This document shows, piece by piece, positions 24,190 to 36,287 of a stretch of DNA of 64,000 nt; the stretch's first letter is position 1; each line of letters begins with the position of its first letter. The DNA is from Scalesia atractyloides (Eukaryota; Streptophyta; Magnoliopsida; Asterales; Asteraceae). Both the position numbers and the translations under genes were made by a program. Below the pieces are notes generated by a model. That model was not told where the DNA came from, did not search any database, and saw nothing but the letters and a program-made list of their open reading frames with translations. Location of the stretch: the NCBI GenBank assembly GCA_947069175.1, contig CAMTDV010000023.1, positions 86,004,391 to 86,068,390 on the forward strand, given 5' to 3'.

Positions 24190-25252
24190 GCATAAATGAG
24201 AAAAATTGAAACAATGATAAAAGGTTTAGGTATAAGTTTTGACATAGTGATTGTTATGAAAATAGTCGGGTTAGACTTGGACGTCGACTCATTTCTCCAA
24301 CTTGAGTTTTGCGAAAAAGAATCTAGGTGATCGACAATAAAAATCACGTTTGAGCATATAAGTATTGTATAGCATATATGAGTTCACATAGGTGACATAA
24401 GCATAACGAGTATTCAATAGTATAAACACGTATGATTGCGTAAGGAGTATGAATTTAGTTGGTTTGCGAGAATTATTATTGTTTTTGATTGCGAAAGATG
24501 TGCGAATTGTGCATTGTGTTCGAAATGAACGAGGTAACAAGTATTAAAACACATAGAAATTGAGATAGCATAAAAGATAGTCTTAGTAAAATATTGGAGT
24601 GCTTTGGGTTGAGAAGCGTCGACTTTTTCCAAAGTGAATCGAAGATCCCTTTCAAATTAGAGGAACGTGCTTTGGCCTATAGGTAAAATGCTCTCGTCGA
24701 GAAACGATTAACGGCATTTTACCCTTCCAGTTATTACACGTCTCCAATTGATCGAAAAATCAAACCTTGGCGAGATCAAAAATCGAGGAGTGGGACTAGT
24801 TGACAAGGTGCGGGTTTCACTCCTAACTTGACAACATCGTACCCTAAGCGTGGTTAGTACTTACCAACGAGGAGCGAATCCCACTCATTGATAAGGGTCC
24901 ACTAGAGTATGAAATGGAAATTTTCCATCAAGGTATGGATATCACTCCTAACTTGATGGCGTAATTTCGTGAAAAATCGAATACGCGGATTGAGAGTCGT
25001 TCCCCAAAGTGTGGTTTTCACGCCTCTTTTAGTGAACTCGTCTCGTTGATGTTACGAGTGTCTTCAAGTCTTCAAAGTCGTATTGTGTAAAAATGTCTTA
25101 GGAAAGACATCATGTATATGTGTTAAGACCAAAAGAAAAGTGGAGAAGCTAGTAGGAAGCATAAAGTTTTAAGCATAAACAAAAGTGGTCAAAACGGGTA
25201 CTTAGAACTATAGACTAGGTCGAACATGGCAATTTTACCTAATTCCCTATAA
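24190..25252 (-). other. Non-coding internal region of the retrotransposon, 5' side
   Basis: This is the leader-side region between the primer-binding site and the captured fragment. 24680-25030 contains repeated phrases of the type AATCCCACTC / GATATCACTCCTAACTTGA and CGAGGAGTGGGA. No ORF resembling gag was recognised. A large non-coding leader is typical of non-autonomous elements mobilised by proteins supplied in trans. Confidence 0.45.
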
Positions 25253-25269
25253 TTATGGCTCTGATACCA
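25253..25269 (-). other. Primer-binding site, initiator tRNA-Met type
   Basis: The minus strand reads TGGTATCAGAGCCATAA, complementary to the 3' end of plant initiator methionine tRNA as used by many plant LTR retrotransposons. It lies three bases from the 5' LTR. Confidence 0.9.
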
Positions 25270-25272
25270 ATC

Positions 25273-26573
25273 TGTCACACCCCAACCGATGGCGGAAACA
25301 TCAGAGTGAGACGAACTTGATTGTTCAAGACATCATAACACTATTTGTGACAATATGTAATTAAACAACTCATTTTATTTCAAAGCATCGAATTGTCAAA
25401 TACAACATAATCGAAATACAAAGTAACAATAACAAAAATAAGTTCAACAAAACATAATAATCATCTTAGCATTCTACGCGTGTTTCTAAGCCATTCCTAT
25501 AAGTTTCATCATACCACTTCATCAACCTGCAACATGTTAAAAAATATAGTTCAATAACAAAGTATTGGCGAGTACACAAGTTTGATATCATAGCATAAGT
25601 ATAAAAATCGATTAAACAAATCCACATGAATAGCTAGCATACGAGATATTTAAACGAGGCATGTGAACTACAAGTCAATCCTCTAGTGTACCGCATAATA
25701 GATTAAAACTTAACATTGACCACAAGAATACGGGCGGTGCGTTACTCCTATAGCGTTATACATGTTAAGGGAGGCTTGATCGAAGTTAATGACATTTAGA
25801 TCACATAAGAATAGACCAAGTAACAAGTCAAGTAGCACATAACTAAAGCATGTTTGATGGATTGTTTGTGTGATTTCGTAGAATAAAAGTGTGATTTAGT
25901 GTAGTTTGATAAACTAACATATTGCACCCAAAAAGTGTAAAGCATAAAAAGGATTCGAGTGTACTCACGACTTTGCAAGCTTTCACTTGTTACTTCGCGA
26001 AGGGTTTGGGTGAGGAACGCCAAGTTATCTTTTGAAAGCCTTGAACCTTTAGATAGAGAGAACTTTAGAGCTTTAGAGAGAAGAGAGAAGTGTTTGAGGT
26101 GTGAAATGAGAGTGGAGGAGGTGAGTATTTATAGTTGAGGTTTGCTGTTGAGTTAGGTGAGTATTAAATGCAAGAAACACAATCCAACAAACACTAAATG
26201 GACCAATCCATGGGCAAGAAACCACTTTCTCTGGATTATGCTATTTTTAGTCTTTGAACTTAGTTTATCTTACATTTCATGGTTAAAACTTGATATTTTT
26301 GCATGTTTTCAAGTGTATAAAGTATATGTAAGTATATTTTAGGTATCAAGTATGAATGTATGAGTTTTGCATGTATCAGTTATTATGTAAACACGTATTT
26401 AAAATTAAATGCATGTAAGACAAGTTTGTATCAGGTATGAATTTATTACGACAAAGTCTCGGATTATATGATTGGGAAATGAAATACGAATGCGATACGA
26501 ATACAAGTTTCCATAAATAGAAATACGATTACACTTTCTAATTAAGGAAAGTACAAAAAAGCGAGGCGTTACA
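25273..26573 (-). repeat. 5' LTR of the minus-strand retrotransposon
   Basis: Direct repeat of 18152-19473, from TGTCACACCCCAACCG to GAGGCGTTACA. On the minus strand it starts TGTAACGCC and ends GGGTGTGACA, then the ATC-equivalent spacer and primer-binding site. Confidence 0.85.
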
Positions 26574-27260
26574 TACAGACCTAATGAAGTATCATTGTCC
26601 TTAATATGCTATGTTAGGTCTTAAAGCATTAGATAGAGTTGTAACGAGTCATATTAGATTGTTTTGAGCAATAATAGATTATACATGTCTTGATGTGTCA
26701 TATTGGATCTTAACAGTCATCATAGCTCTCAATGGATCAAGATGAGCCACAATAATATTAAATCGCAAATGGTGAAGTTGGGTTGCTGTGAGTTATATTA
26801 TTTCATGATAAGCTATGAGTTATATTATTTCATGATAAGCTATATTAGCTCATATGTCTTATTGGATTATTTGGGTCTTAAGAGTTATAAGAAAGTGGAG
26901 TGTAACATGCCTTTAAATGCCATTATTATATTGGTCTTAATAAATTAATATGAGTTGTAATGGTGTTCATTTTTTGAGTGCAGCATGATATATGTATAAA
27001 TGAGTCATAATATTTTAAGAGTCATGGAAGCTTCTTAACGTGACAAAATATGCGTTAATAGACCATGTCAGGTCTAAATAGGTTAAACTGAGTTGTAATG
27101 GCCATATTAGGTGTTAATGCATTAGGCCACATATGTCATAATTACTATACGTTGATTAACCACGAATATGTTTAACTAGTTATGGGCATGTTTGACCAAT
27201 TATGAAAATGATTTAACCATGTCTGACCAATTATGGCTATGTGTTGACTAAATATGGTTA
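26574..27260 (+). repeat. Degenerate tandem repeat array, right part
   Basis: Repeated phrases such as ATGCTATGTTAGGTCTTAAA, GAGTTGTAA-GAGTCATATTAGAT, GTGTCATATTGGATCTTAA and TTGACTAAATATGG recur every roughly 50-70 bases. They match the array at 17990-18151. An exact 27-base unit is duplicated at 26789-26842. The ORF at 26703-26948 arises from this array. No function known. Confidence 0.5.
26789..26842 (+). repeat. Exact tandem duplication, 2 x 27 bp
   Basis: The unit starts TGAGTTATATTATTTCATG and is repeated back to back with no mismatch. It lies within an otherwise degenerate array, so this local duplication is recent. Confidence 0.8.
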
Positions 27261-28540
27261 TGCTTGATTGACGACATATTTTCCGCTGACAATTAACGAA
27301 TTACGTTTCCTTTTTCTTTTCATTTTGACGGGTCTTTTGGGACGAATTTCCGAAGAAAAAAACTATCTATTTTCATTTTGGATTTTCGTGGTATCGTTGG
27401 TAATTACGAACCAATTTTTCAATGGTAGTTAAAAACTTAACAGTTTTTTGTTATTTTTTTGCAATCTGTTAGTAATACGTTGGTAATAATTGATCAATCG
27501 ATTTTCCGGTGAAAATTTAGAATAAATAATTTTCTTGTTTTTGTAATTTTGTGAGATCCGTTGGTTAAAACGTTAGTTTTTTAGTAATGGTTGGATTATT
27601 ATAAAAATACTTTTTCTGGGAATTGATCAATCCATTGGTGATTCACACACATTTTGGTTAATGTAAGATCTTTGAATGATTAAAAGATTTTCTAGTGGTG
27701 AATTATTTTATTCATTGATTTTGATTTCGATGCGAATTCTAAACATTCGATCACTTGGACCAGATAAGAAACAAAGGCTTTTGGAAAAAAAAAATAGGCT
27801 GATTTTATCTCATATAAGATAAAGGAGAGGAAATTTAGATAGTATGGGCACGTGCATGTGAAGATGATGCATAAAATGACGCCAGTAAGAATCGGGGTGA
27901 GTGAATGGGAGGAGAAGTATATGTAAAGCCAAAGTGACATAAGATGAACATATTGGTAAGTATTTGCTAGACATGCACATATACGAAGAACATGATCAGA
28001 GATAGGAGTTCATGAATACGTTGAATAAAGTTTATGGATTTTTAGAAGAGGGTATAGAGTTGTCTGGTTTTCTCCTTGAGCCCTTGACTTTTCATTCACT
28101 TTTGGTTGACTTAGCGTAGCCTTGGTGTGCATATTTTTTTAGGGGAGCATATAAGTTCTTTCAAAAGGAATTGTGCTACCTTATTCATGTCATCTGCTCT
28201 TGTATTTGTATTTGGTACGACTATAGTTTTATCACCATTTTGTGTTAGTAGTAGTTATTGTTGTTACTTGTAGTAATTTTTGTTTTTTATTCACTATGCG
28301 ACAATATGGGTTATCCGGATACCATACTTTACATATCAATATAAGGGTGTTTAAGCATAGGTTTCAGTATAAGTAATTTCTCTATCTTTTGGTATAGAGA
28401 CAATGTTTGCCTTCTTACTACCCTTCATGACCATATCATATGAATGAGATTTTACGAGATATATTTGTTTGTTTATTTTTTTTAATCTTTTTTACATTCT
28501 CAAGATATATCTTTATAGTGATATTCACTCATTATGGACA
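27261..28540. other. Intergenic stretch without a recognised gene
   Basis: AT-rich. ORFs of about 80 codons (27692-27940 minus) show no family motif. T-rich phrases around 28120-28420 look like decayed repeat sequence, but no termini or target duplications were found. Nothing firm can be called. Confidence 0.4.
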
Positions 28541-31150
28541 TTTTTTATGGATTAAGTAGAAACCATAGTTAATGCAAATGAACTATAAACTACTTCATAT
28601 TTGAAAAAAAAATTCGTGTGACCTTCTTTCTTTTTTCTCCAAGGCAAAGATAAACATGCTCTAGAATACTATTGTCAATTAAGGGTAAAGTCAATTTTTT
28701 GGATTCATAAAGCAAATGGATTTGTTAGGACGGCACTGATCTTCTCTTTGACTTTTTAACAAAAGGAAAAAATATATTGATTATTTATTATTATTAAATT
28801 AATTAGGGCAAAGATATTCGTAATGTGTGAGAACATATGATGACATTCTGACTAAATCATTTAAGGCACCAATTATTCCGTAATTACTATAAATTCCTAA
28901 TATATGTTTCAGCACATGGTGTGTGATGGTAAACTCGTAAAGTATCTCCACTATATTTAGAAGGTGAAAAGGTTAAATCCTCCAAAGTAGGATACAAGAA
29001 TATTAGTGATATGTTACTTTGTTGCTAAGAAACCATACATGCCGTTTCGTTTATCAAAAGAAAGCGCGCAAACTTTGTATCTAATTGAATCATACCCGTG
29101 ATATAAGAACATACATGACTCCCAAAATTAGTTATCTTGTTATACATATTATCATTCTCTTTTAACTGTCAACAAAATAAAAGTCTAACTAACCCAGATA
29201 ACCCAATGACGAAAAACAACTCTTACATCTGCGATCACAGTAGTCAAATCCTAGTAGTCTACAATTTTTTTCTATGCTCATAAAGCAATGGACACATCAT
29301 TTACCTATAATTAAATATTCATATTATATATGACTTATCCACATTAGGTATATATGTAGCTTAAAGCAATATATAAAATACATACATTCATACACCTAAA
29401 ATATATTAAGTTTCATGTGGTTAAAACACTAGCATTTAAAAGATAAAATATTCTTTACTAACACTAAAGTCAAAACCACATCGTTTTCACCTTCTAGAAA
29501 CACAACAAGAATGAATTTTGAGAAGGCAAAGATCAATGCGTTTATATGCTTAAAAGTGAAAACATGAGACATTGTTAACAACACTTCTACTTTTAAGTTT
29601 TTTAACAACACTTCCTATTGAAAATCGACTACATAAAAATAGATTTTTTTTTTACTTTAGCATCTTAAATATGGTTTCTTAATTAGGTGCACTAGTTTTC
29701 ATTAGAATCAGTCATAAAAGTAAACGCTTTTAGGTTCAATTATACGTCTTTAAAGATGCATAAGAAATATAACTATAGTCTTGAAATTAACTCTATCTAT
29801 AGCCTTGAAATATGTGAACATATTTCATGTATCATTATCATTGTAAATAAGTATCATTTTTCATTATAAATAATTTAGAATAAGCAAACTTAATCTACTT
29901 TAATCCTTTTTTTCGAATATCTACAGTTTGTGTACTATTTTAGTTTCGTGATAATTTTTTAATTTTCTAATAATTAAATAGGCCATATTTGCACGTTTAA
30001 ATACATAGGATACATTTTATGATACATGTCCATGAATTGGATACGTAAAACTTTTCCCCAAATTTTATGTTATAGACATAGAGGTATAAGTCTTATCTAA
30101 CATAGATTATCTCTTCATGTATAAATATGCCTAAACATGAGTATTTTCATAATTATCTTTTTTAAGTTTATCTTTGTATTCATGGCTTTTCTTGCATGTT
30201 GCAATAACGATATGAATATCATATGAGGAAGGTAGAATTAAGACAGTTCGATTAACTTTATTAACCTTTCGAAATTTTCAATCAAACAATGTCAATGATG
30301 TAATCAAGTTGCAGTTAAATTCATTATTTTTTCTTTTGTTCTACATTATTAGTTAGGGTTTAATGTGTACCATTGTTTCAAAGAAAAAAAAAAACTATTA
30401 ATGTTCCTTTTCGATCGTTTGATGCATAAACATTATATATTTCGATTGGCGACTTTTAATTCGCCTAAGCTTTATTTAGACTTGAAGCTAGCACTTAAGA
30501 TACTTGCAACCCGAAATAAAGAACATTATATCATGCTAAAAACAGATGGAGGTTGTATAACACTATCACCAATTAACCCATGAACCACTAACTTTGTTAG
30601 TTCTACAACTTGTCCATCAGTAAGTAGCACTATCAATATATGTAAGGCAGACCACCATGAAGCCTAAAATCCGAATTCCTATGAACGAATAACATCTATA
30701 TTCCAAGACCACCATGTTATTAATAACTTCGATTATACTTGATTTGTGACAAATCTTGATATGTAACTTAAAAGGATATTATCAATTATTGTAGGTAAAT
30801 TAAATAGAGACATTAGCTAATGACCGTTAACCGGTTTGTAACTGTTACTAGTTATGTAGTGGTTAATCGTTATCTAGCTCTTAAACGGTTGTTTGATATC
30901 TTTATTAATCGTTTAACCTTTGTATTCCCGTTTTGTTGCTTTGCATTTGAGTCTCAATATCCGACAACAAATATAATTATTCTAACCATCTATTTATATG
31001 ATAACAAACCATATCCTAGATTCTAATAGAACTATAATTGACTCAAAAGATAAACCAAAGTTTTAAATACTAAATAGATAGAATGAGATGTACCAAATAA
31101 CTTTAAACTCAAACAAACAATATCTTCGTCTCCATCTCTTAATTTCGACT
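28540..31150. repeat. Right part of segmental duplication copy A, non-coding
   Basis: Aligns by eye, with small indels, to 60105-62045 and 63345-63990. Both copies carry the phrases CATAAAGCAATGGACACATC, AAACCATACATGCCGTTT, AGGCAGACCACCATGAAGCC and GGTTAATCGTTATCT. Short ORFs (29429-29611, 30365-30583, 30820-31026) are not preserved as frames in the other copy. No coding sequence is supported. Confidence 0.65.
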
Positions 31151-31740
31151 ACTTACTTTTCTCCATCTTTAGAAACCGATCACTATTATGTCCACCCCAT
31201 ATCACCTAATTGATTCGAACGACCAAGTGTGTGACTTTTGGCTTCAGCCCTAGAGATTGAAATATACATGTGTTCACGATCTTCGCATGACAGTTATTCA
31301 TATAATACGCGGTATAAAATCAAGGTATGAATAATTACTAGAAGCAAAACCACTCGTCTTTTGACTTTTAGAAAATATGTTTATTTTTAGCACTAGGAAA
31401 CACAAGAAAGCAACTACAATTAGAAAATTTGTGGGAGATAAATATAAAATTATAAAGACCAAGGGAATCCAAACAAATTCGAATGGAGTTGCTGCCTGGA
31501 TATGATTTCCATGCTTACGATAGCAAATGTACTTAATCCTTTGACATGGGTACCACCTTTTTGACCCTAAAATCAGTGACCCAAAAGTCAATCTTCATTC
31601 CCTATGATTGACAAAGAAAAATTATATATATGAGACAAAAAAGTCAATATATGTAAGCACCAATCAATCATTATACAATAATAATCTTTGGAAAAGTATG
31701 CTCTAATGTCTCGTACTTATATCTACTACAAAACTACCTT

Positions 31741-32215
31741 ATCTACCGTAAAAATAGGTATTTGCTATGATCAAATCTATAGTAGATCCGTAGCTAACAC
31801 CCGTTTTGCTACGGATTTATTACGAAATTGATACGTAGCTATAAGTCTCGTTGCGAATTTATTTGCTACGAACTTTAGCTACAAATATCATGCTTGCTAC
31901 GACTTTAGCTACAAAAGGGGGCATTGCTATTTAAGCTAGGAATTTGCTACGGATATTTTTAGCTATGTTATTTTTTGCTATGGATTATTTAGCTACGAAA
32001 ATCGAAATTCGCAACGGTTTTAGCTAAAAAGAGACATCACTATTTAAGACACATATTTTGCTACGAAAATCTTTTGCTAGGGATTTTGCTACGCATTTTA
32101 GCTACAAAATAGTAGACTTTTAACTACGGGTTTTTAGATAATAATTTTTATAGTTTTAACTATAACTTTTTAGCTATGAAATTATGCTATGGGTTTGGAT
32201 AGAAAATTCCAATAC
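31741..32215 (+). repeat. Subterminal TTTGCTACGGA / TTAGCTACGAA array, left
   Basis: A dozen or more short units of the type GCTACG[GA]A-TTT or TTAGCTACRAA over 470 bases, in the orientation opposite to the right-hand array. Confidence 0.65.
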
Positions 32216-33189
32216 GAATTCTAGAATATATTTAAAGCATACATTTGATATTATTTTTCTATCTATAAATACATCTTAAATCACATAAATTTACAAACAC
32301 AAATCAAACTATATTTTATACAATTTGACACTGATAGATTTTATCCAAAATATGTCACTAGTTTCATAGTTGATCAACTACAAATAAACACAGAAGATTC
32401 AATATATCATTAAGAGACGAGCATTCACAACTAACAAACAAGATAACATAAACCAATGGCAAACAACATAGTTGCGCTTGAATGATAAACACGCTCACAT
32501 CTTCAAAACTAACCACATCAAGAGATAACATCATAAAGAAGAAATTCAAGACATATCAGTAAAACGAATTGAACAAAATGCTAAGTGTATATTAAACGTT
32601 AATTAACAACTACAATAAAACCGTTACCTATTTTTTCACTTGATTCACCAAGTTTCCCACTTTGGTGTACACCTCGGGCACACAAATGAAAAAAATGAAA
32701 ACAGAAGCAACCGATAGATGGGCGTAGAATGAAACTAACCTCATATCATTGATGTATATAGAGGAAACTGAGAAGCAACAAGAAGAAGAGAACTAGGAGT
32801 TATGGGAGCAGAATATAAACGGATTTTAGGGATATGGAGGAGTGATGGATCAGTTGGGTTGAGAGGAGCTTGAAATTGGGGGGAAATAAAATAGTTTAAA
32901 AAGAAAAAAACAAGCGTGCCGGAGAGAAACCGATTTTTGGAAAGGTAAATAAAATTATTTTATATAAATGTTACACATTAAGTGATAATATTTATATTTA
33001 CAAGTAAAAATAACATTATATAAAACTAATACAATAAAAATAAATAAATATTCGATTATAAAAATAGTATTAAAATTGCAACACATATAAAGTATAGTAG
33101 TATATAATTATATATTTTATTTTTTAAAGTGATAAAAATAATATAAAAACCTATAGTGTTTTAAAATATAACATATCTATAAAAAAGGT
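32216..33189. other. Interior of the CACTA-like element, no gene recognised
   Basis: On the minus strand 32960-32740 looks like a transcribed leader: a CCGGCACGC-containing block, CTTCTTCTTGTTGC, then ATATGAG|GTTAG as a possible 5' splice site. No transposase follows. The 61-codon minus ORF at 32364-32549 shows no motif. Confidence 0.35.
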
Positions 33190-33586
33190 ATATTGGATTT
33201 AAATAACTTCAACTTTTACCAATTGGCCGATAACACTCATAACTTTCAATTTGTACCACACCACTCCCAACTTCCAACTTATTGGCCGATAGCACTCCTA
33301 TGTGGCACTCTATCTGAAGTGGAAATTTTGATGACATGGCGTCTCACTTGCCTTTTTTGATAACATGACGGCTGATGTGGCATCGGACTTGGCTTTTTGA
33401 TGATGTGACACTGACTTGGTGATGTAGCAATTGATGTGAGTAAACTGGGTTAGTGTTAGATTAGTTTGGGAATGCTATCAGCCAAGTTGAAAGTTGAGAG
33501 TGGTGTGATACAAATCGAAGTTAAGAGTGCTATTGACTAATTGGTGAAAACTGATGTTATTTAAATCCAATATCCCTATAAAAATT
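33190..33586. mobile_element. MITE with ATTGGATTTAAA termini, copy 2
   Basis: The ends ATTGGATTTAAATAAC and GTTATTTAAATCCAAT are inverted repeats. The interior follows the same order as 12967-13375 (GGCACT, GATGACATGGCG, GATGTGGCA and GTTGAAAGTTGAGA blocks). The two copies are clearly diverged. No coding capacity. Confidence 0.65.
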
Positions 33587-33812
33587 ATATACATCATACC
33601 ATTGTCTATGATAGTATGATCAATTACGTTTAATTATGAATGAGTATGAGTCGTTGTGTTTCATGGTGAATAGTCACTTCAACACAATTTTACATAATAG
33701 GTTTTAATGTGTTATATTGAGTTATTATTTTAATTTGGTCATTTTAAGGTATAATGGATCTTAATGTTATCACGGTTCATATTTTATTTTGAGAGTCATG
33801 ATAGGTATTAAC

Positions 33813-34083
33813 ATAGCGGGCCCTAGGGTGGGTGGAGATGATCAACGGCCAGGGCACATTTTATCCTATATATATAATAAATAGAAAACCCATATAAAAC
33901 ACAAATTTATATTTTAGGCCTATTTAAAACTGTTAATCTCAAAATTTATAACTTAAGTCCATTAGGTATTAGCCCAACATCCATTTTATTTTGAATATTA
34001 ACAATAACAATGAGCAACAAAAAATAGTTTACATTATCTATTTCATTTGACCTAAGAGGCACGTTTTTCAGGATCAGCCCTAA
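33813..34083. mobile_element. hAT-like short insertion with 8-bp direct flanks
   Basis: The 271-bp segment is flanked by GTATTAAC at 33805-33812 and 34084-34091. Its ends, ATAGCGGGCCC and the complement of the right end TTAGGGCTGATCC, are weakly inverted. An 8-bp direct repeat suits hAT elements. Terminal similarity is weak, so the class is tentative. Confidence 0.4.
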
Positions 34084-34091
34084 GTATTAAC

Positions 34092-35322
34092 GTATTGGAT
34101 GATGAATTATGTTCATTGGACAATTGTTTTGATGGTATGGTGTTCTGCTTCCCATGAGGGTGGATAAGGTTTGAAACCCTAGAGTTGATGCATGTATAGG
34201 TAGTATTTATGTGGAATAACTAAGGAGCCAATAAAAAATATGTTGGATTTTATTTATAAATGACCAAGTTTGGCATTGGTTAACCATATTAGCTCATAAA
34301 ATGTTGTTACTGCCATACATGTCCTAATAAGCCTTATTGATTTCATCAGCAAATCGATTTTCCAAGGTCATCAATAGAGCTAAAAGTTATAATCTAAATT
34401 TAAATCTCTACATCAAGTAGACCGCCATAACCAAAGTTGAAAATGGGTTGGGCAGCTATGTTACTAGTGGAGGCACACCTAAAGGTGCAAGTGGACTAAA
34501 ATGTCGATGCCCAATATGTATTACGACTGTTTTTCAAAATTGGGGGCATCAAAATTTTTTTGGATCCTTAAGCCTTTGCCAAAAAAATTCTAGGATTGTG
34601 CATGGGTCGACTTGGGTCATTTTTGAACCAAAACCATGACCATAATCGAAATGTCGGTTAATGGATAGCCATAACCATAACCAATTGGTTATAACGATTT
34701 TGTTCATCTCGATTTTGAAGGTTATAGCGAGTTAGTTATGGGTTATGGGTCAGTTAATCGTGAATTTGGACCTATACAAAAGTAGCTTAAATTAATATAA
34801 TTATGTATTATTTGGGTCTAAAAATTTGGCTTAATTTTTGTTTATCATGAAATAACTTGCTATTACACATTTATATACATTATATCTTACATAGCATTAA
34901 CATATACATTTAATTTATAAATTAATACCAATTATTACTTAATATTCAAACAAAACGATATGATTTAATAAATTCAAACAAACGTTCAAACCAGGTATCA
35001 ATAATCCTAGTCTCATACCTGGCCTAATATTTGTTGGCTATTTGTTAAGCAATTACCTGTCAGGGATCGTTATACCAGAAACTTTGTAAAGAACACCCGT
35101 CATGATTTCCAAGTACATTTTCTTTCTTGTTATAGCCAATGTATAGTTATTATTTATGTAACAACAATTACAAAATAATATACGACAAATTACGTAGATA
35201 TAAGTTTTATAATATATAGATAATGTCACTTTAATAATTTTACAATTATATGTATATACTTCACATCATACAATGTATAAATAATATTATCAAATACATA
35301 TTTTAAAAGAAATTTTTTTCTA
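34092..35322. other. Intergenic or element-interior stretch, no gene recognised
   Basis: 34640-34770 is an imperfect palindrome-rich segment built from CCATAACCAATTGGTTATAA-type phrases. The 63-codon ORF at 34448-34639 has no family features. Otherwise AT-rich sequence with nothing supported. Confidence 0.4.
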
Positions 35323-35588
35323 GAGTAAATTGCACAAAACGTCCTTTATGTTTCCTCAAACTTGCAAGTTCCAGCCTTAATGTTTAAAAGTTGCTAAAAA
35401 CAGCCTTTAAGTATAATTTTGTTACGGGTTTCATCCTTTGTCACTAACCTAGTTATTAATCCTTGTTAAATGACCTCACATGCATAGCATGTGAGGGTAA
35501 AACCGTCTTTTCTGCTAGTGAGGTTATAAAACCCAAATAAAATCCCAGACCCATGTCTTCATTGCTCCTCTTCTTTAACCTACCACAC
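35323..35588 (+). repeat. Left terminal inverted repeat
   Basis: Reads GAGTAAATTGCACAAAACG to AACCTACCAC and pairs with 36274-36538. It contains a GGTTATAAAACCC TATA-like sequence (about 35522-35534) that points into the element and could serve the ORF 180-280 bases downstream. Confidence 0.85.
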
Positions 35589-35596
35589 ATTATAGG

Positions 35597-35674
35597 TCAA
35601 CTGGTAAAGTATGCACACTTTTATAGTTGAGGTGATGTGTTCAACTCTGTGTTCAACTGGTAAAGTATGCACAC
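35597..35674 (+). repeat. Duplicated tRNA-like (SINE head?) fragment
   Basis: The 22-base unit starting TCAACTGGTAAAGTATGC occurs at 35597-35618 and 35653-35674. The first unit plus the following GATGTGTTCAACTCT resembles tRNA-derived A and B box spacing (AGGTCAACTGG...GTTCAACTC). It could be a broken tRNA-derived SINE head; no complete tRNA can be folded from it. Confidence 0.35.
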
Positions 35675-35804
35675 GATTTACTCCTTTTAGAAACCTAAAA
35701 TCCAAATCCAAAACATGACCAAAACTTCTGTTTCAACCCCTTCTATCAAACATAGCACCAATCTCACCTTCAATTTCACACACAAAACCCTAGAATTTTC
35801 AACA

Positions 35805-36287
35805 ATGGAAACCGAATCAAAACAAGATCATTCCGAAGATCCTCTTCTTAATCCTCTACTAACAAATCCAAAGCCTAACCAAACCTCCGTCACCGAATCA
35901 CCGGAATCCACCGTATCCTTCGACTCATCTTCCGATCCAAACCCTAAAAAGACCAGAGAGTTACCGAACTTATCTGATTGCCACAGCTGCGGCGTCCGGA
36001 TCAACCACACAAACCCTAGGGATCGACTGCAACCGCTGGACAGCATGTGGCGCATTGTTCTGTTGTGCAAGAAATGCACTAAGCGAGTGAGTAATTCCGA
36101 TCTCTGTTCGTACTGCTTTTCATCTGTTGTTGATGAATTAGATTGTGTTAAGTGTAGTTATTGTGACCGTAGTTTGCATAAGGAGTGTGTGGCTAGGTAT
36201 GGCTCTGGGTTAGGGTTAGGGCTTACGGTTTGTGTTGACTGTTGGATTCCGGAAGCGATTGCGAAGTCGATTAGGGTGGTAGGTTGA
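35805..36287 (+). CDS. Cysteine-rich zinc-binding protein (RING/PHD-like), captured in the Pack-MULE-like element
   Basis: Uninterrupted intronless ORF. An upstream in-frame ATG at 35715 gives 190 residues; the ATG at 35805 (context ACAATGGAA) gives 160 and begins METESKQ, a more natural acidic start, so it is preferred. In 190-residue numbering, residues 31-85 are Ser/Pro/Asn-rich and probably disordered. Metal-binding pairs follow: C89-x2-C92, C118-x2-C121, C131-x2-C134, C144/C147-x2-C150, H155-x2-C158, C173-x2-C176, in wording typical of plant proteins with a CHSCG...LCKKC...CSYC...CVDCW zinc module. Binding zinc is likely; target and role are unknown. The last four residues and the stop come from the right inverted repeat, so the C-terminus was created by capture. 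A truncated copy of a longer host gene is the likely origin. Expression is unproven. Confidence 0.6.
   Translation: METESKQDHSEDPLLNPLLTNPKPNQTSVTESPESTVSFDSSSDPNPKKTRELPNLSDCHSCGVRINHTNPRDRLQPLDSMWRIVLLCKKCTKRVSNSDLCSYCFSSVVDELDCVKCSYCDRSLHKECVARYGSGLGLGLTVCVDCWIPEAIAKSIRVVG

Larger units (their letters stand above)
18152..26573 (-). mobile_element. LTR retrotransposon (8.4 kb), non-autonomous, minus strand
   Basis: Two direct LTRs (18152-19473, about 1322 bp; 25273-26573, 1301 bp) read TGTAACGCC...GTGTGACA on the minus strand. The primer-binding site lies beside the right LTR and the polypurine tract beside the left LTR, so the right LTR is the 5' LTR. The likely target duplication is TACAA (18147-18151) / TACAG (26574-26578), one mismatch. 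LTRs differ at about 1 base in 20 over the first 150 bases by eye, so it is not recent. The internal region contains no gag or pol of its own; its only recognisable coding piece is a foreign plus-strand fragment (20955-24189). Confidence 0.85.
8753..31150. repeat. Segmental duplication copy A (collinear with 55238-64000)
   Basis: Ordered, same-strand matches by eye: 8753-9510 with 55238-56000; about 11190-11270 with 56875-56950; 12040-12960 with 57000-57090 plus 58000-58640; 28540-30330 with 60105-62045; 30456-30560 with 62190-62270 and again 62446-62530; 30570-31150 with 63345-63990. Copy A is expanded by transposons, mainly 9.5-11.1 kb, 12.97-13.37 kb and 14.2-26.6 kb. No protein-coding signal is shared by the matching blocks. 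The left edge is hidden by the gypsy element ending at 8752. Confidence 0.8.

Noticed and set aside
33600..33810. Separate repeat array
   Set aside because: Too degenerate to delimit; mentioned only as a possible relative of the 26574-27260 array.
35828..36079. 83-codon minus-strand ORF
   Set aside because: Shadow of the zinc-finger ORF on the plus strand.
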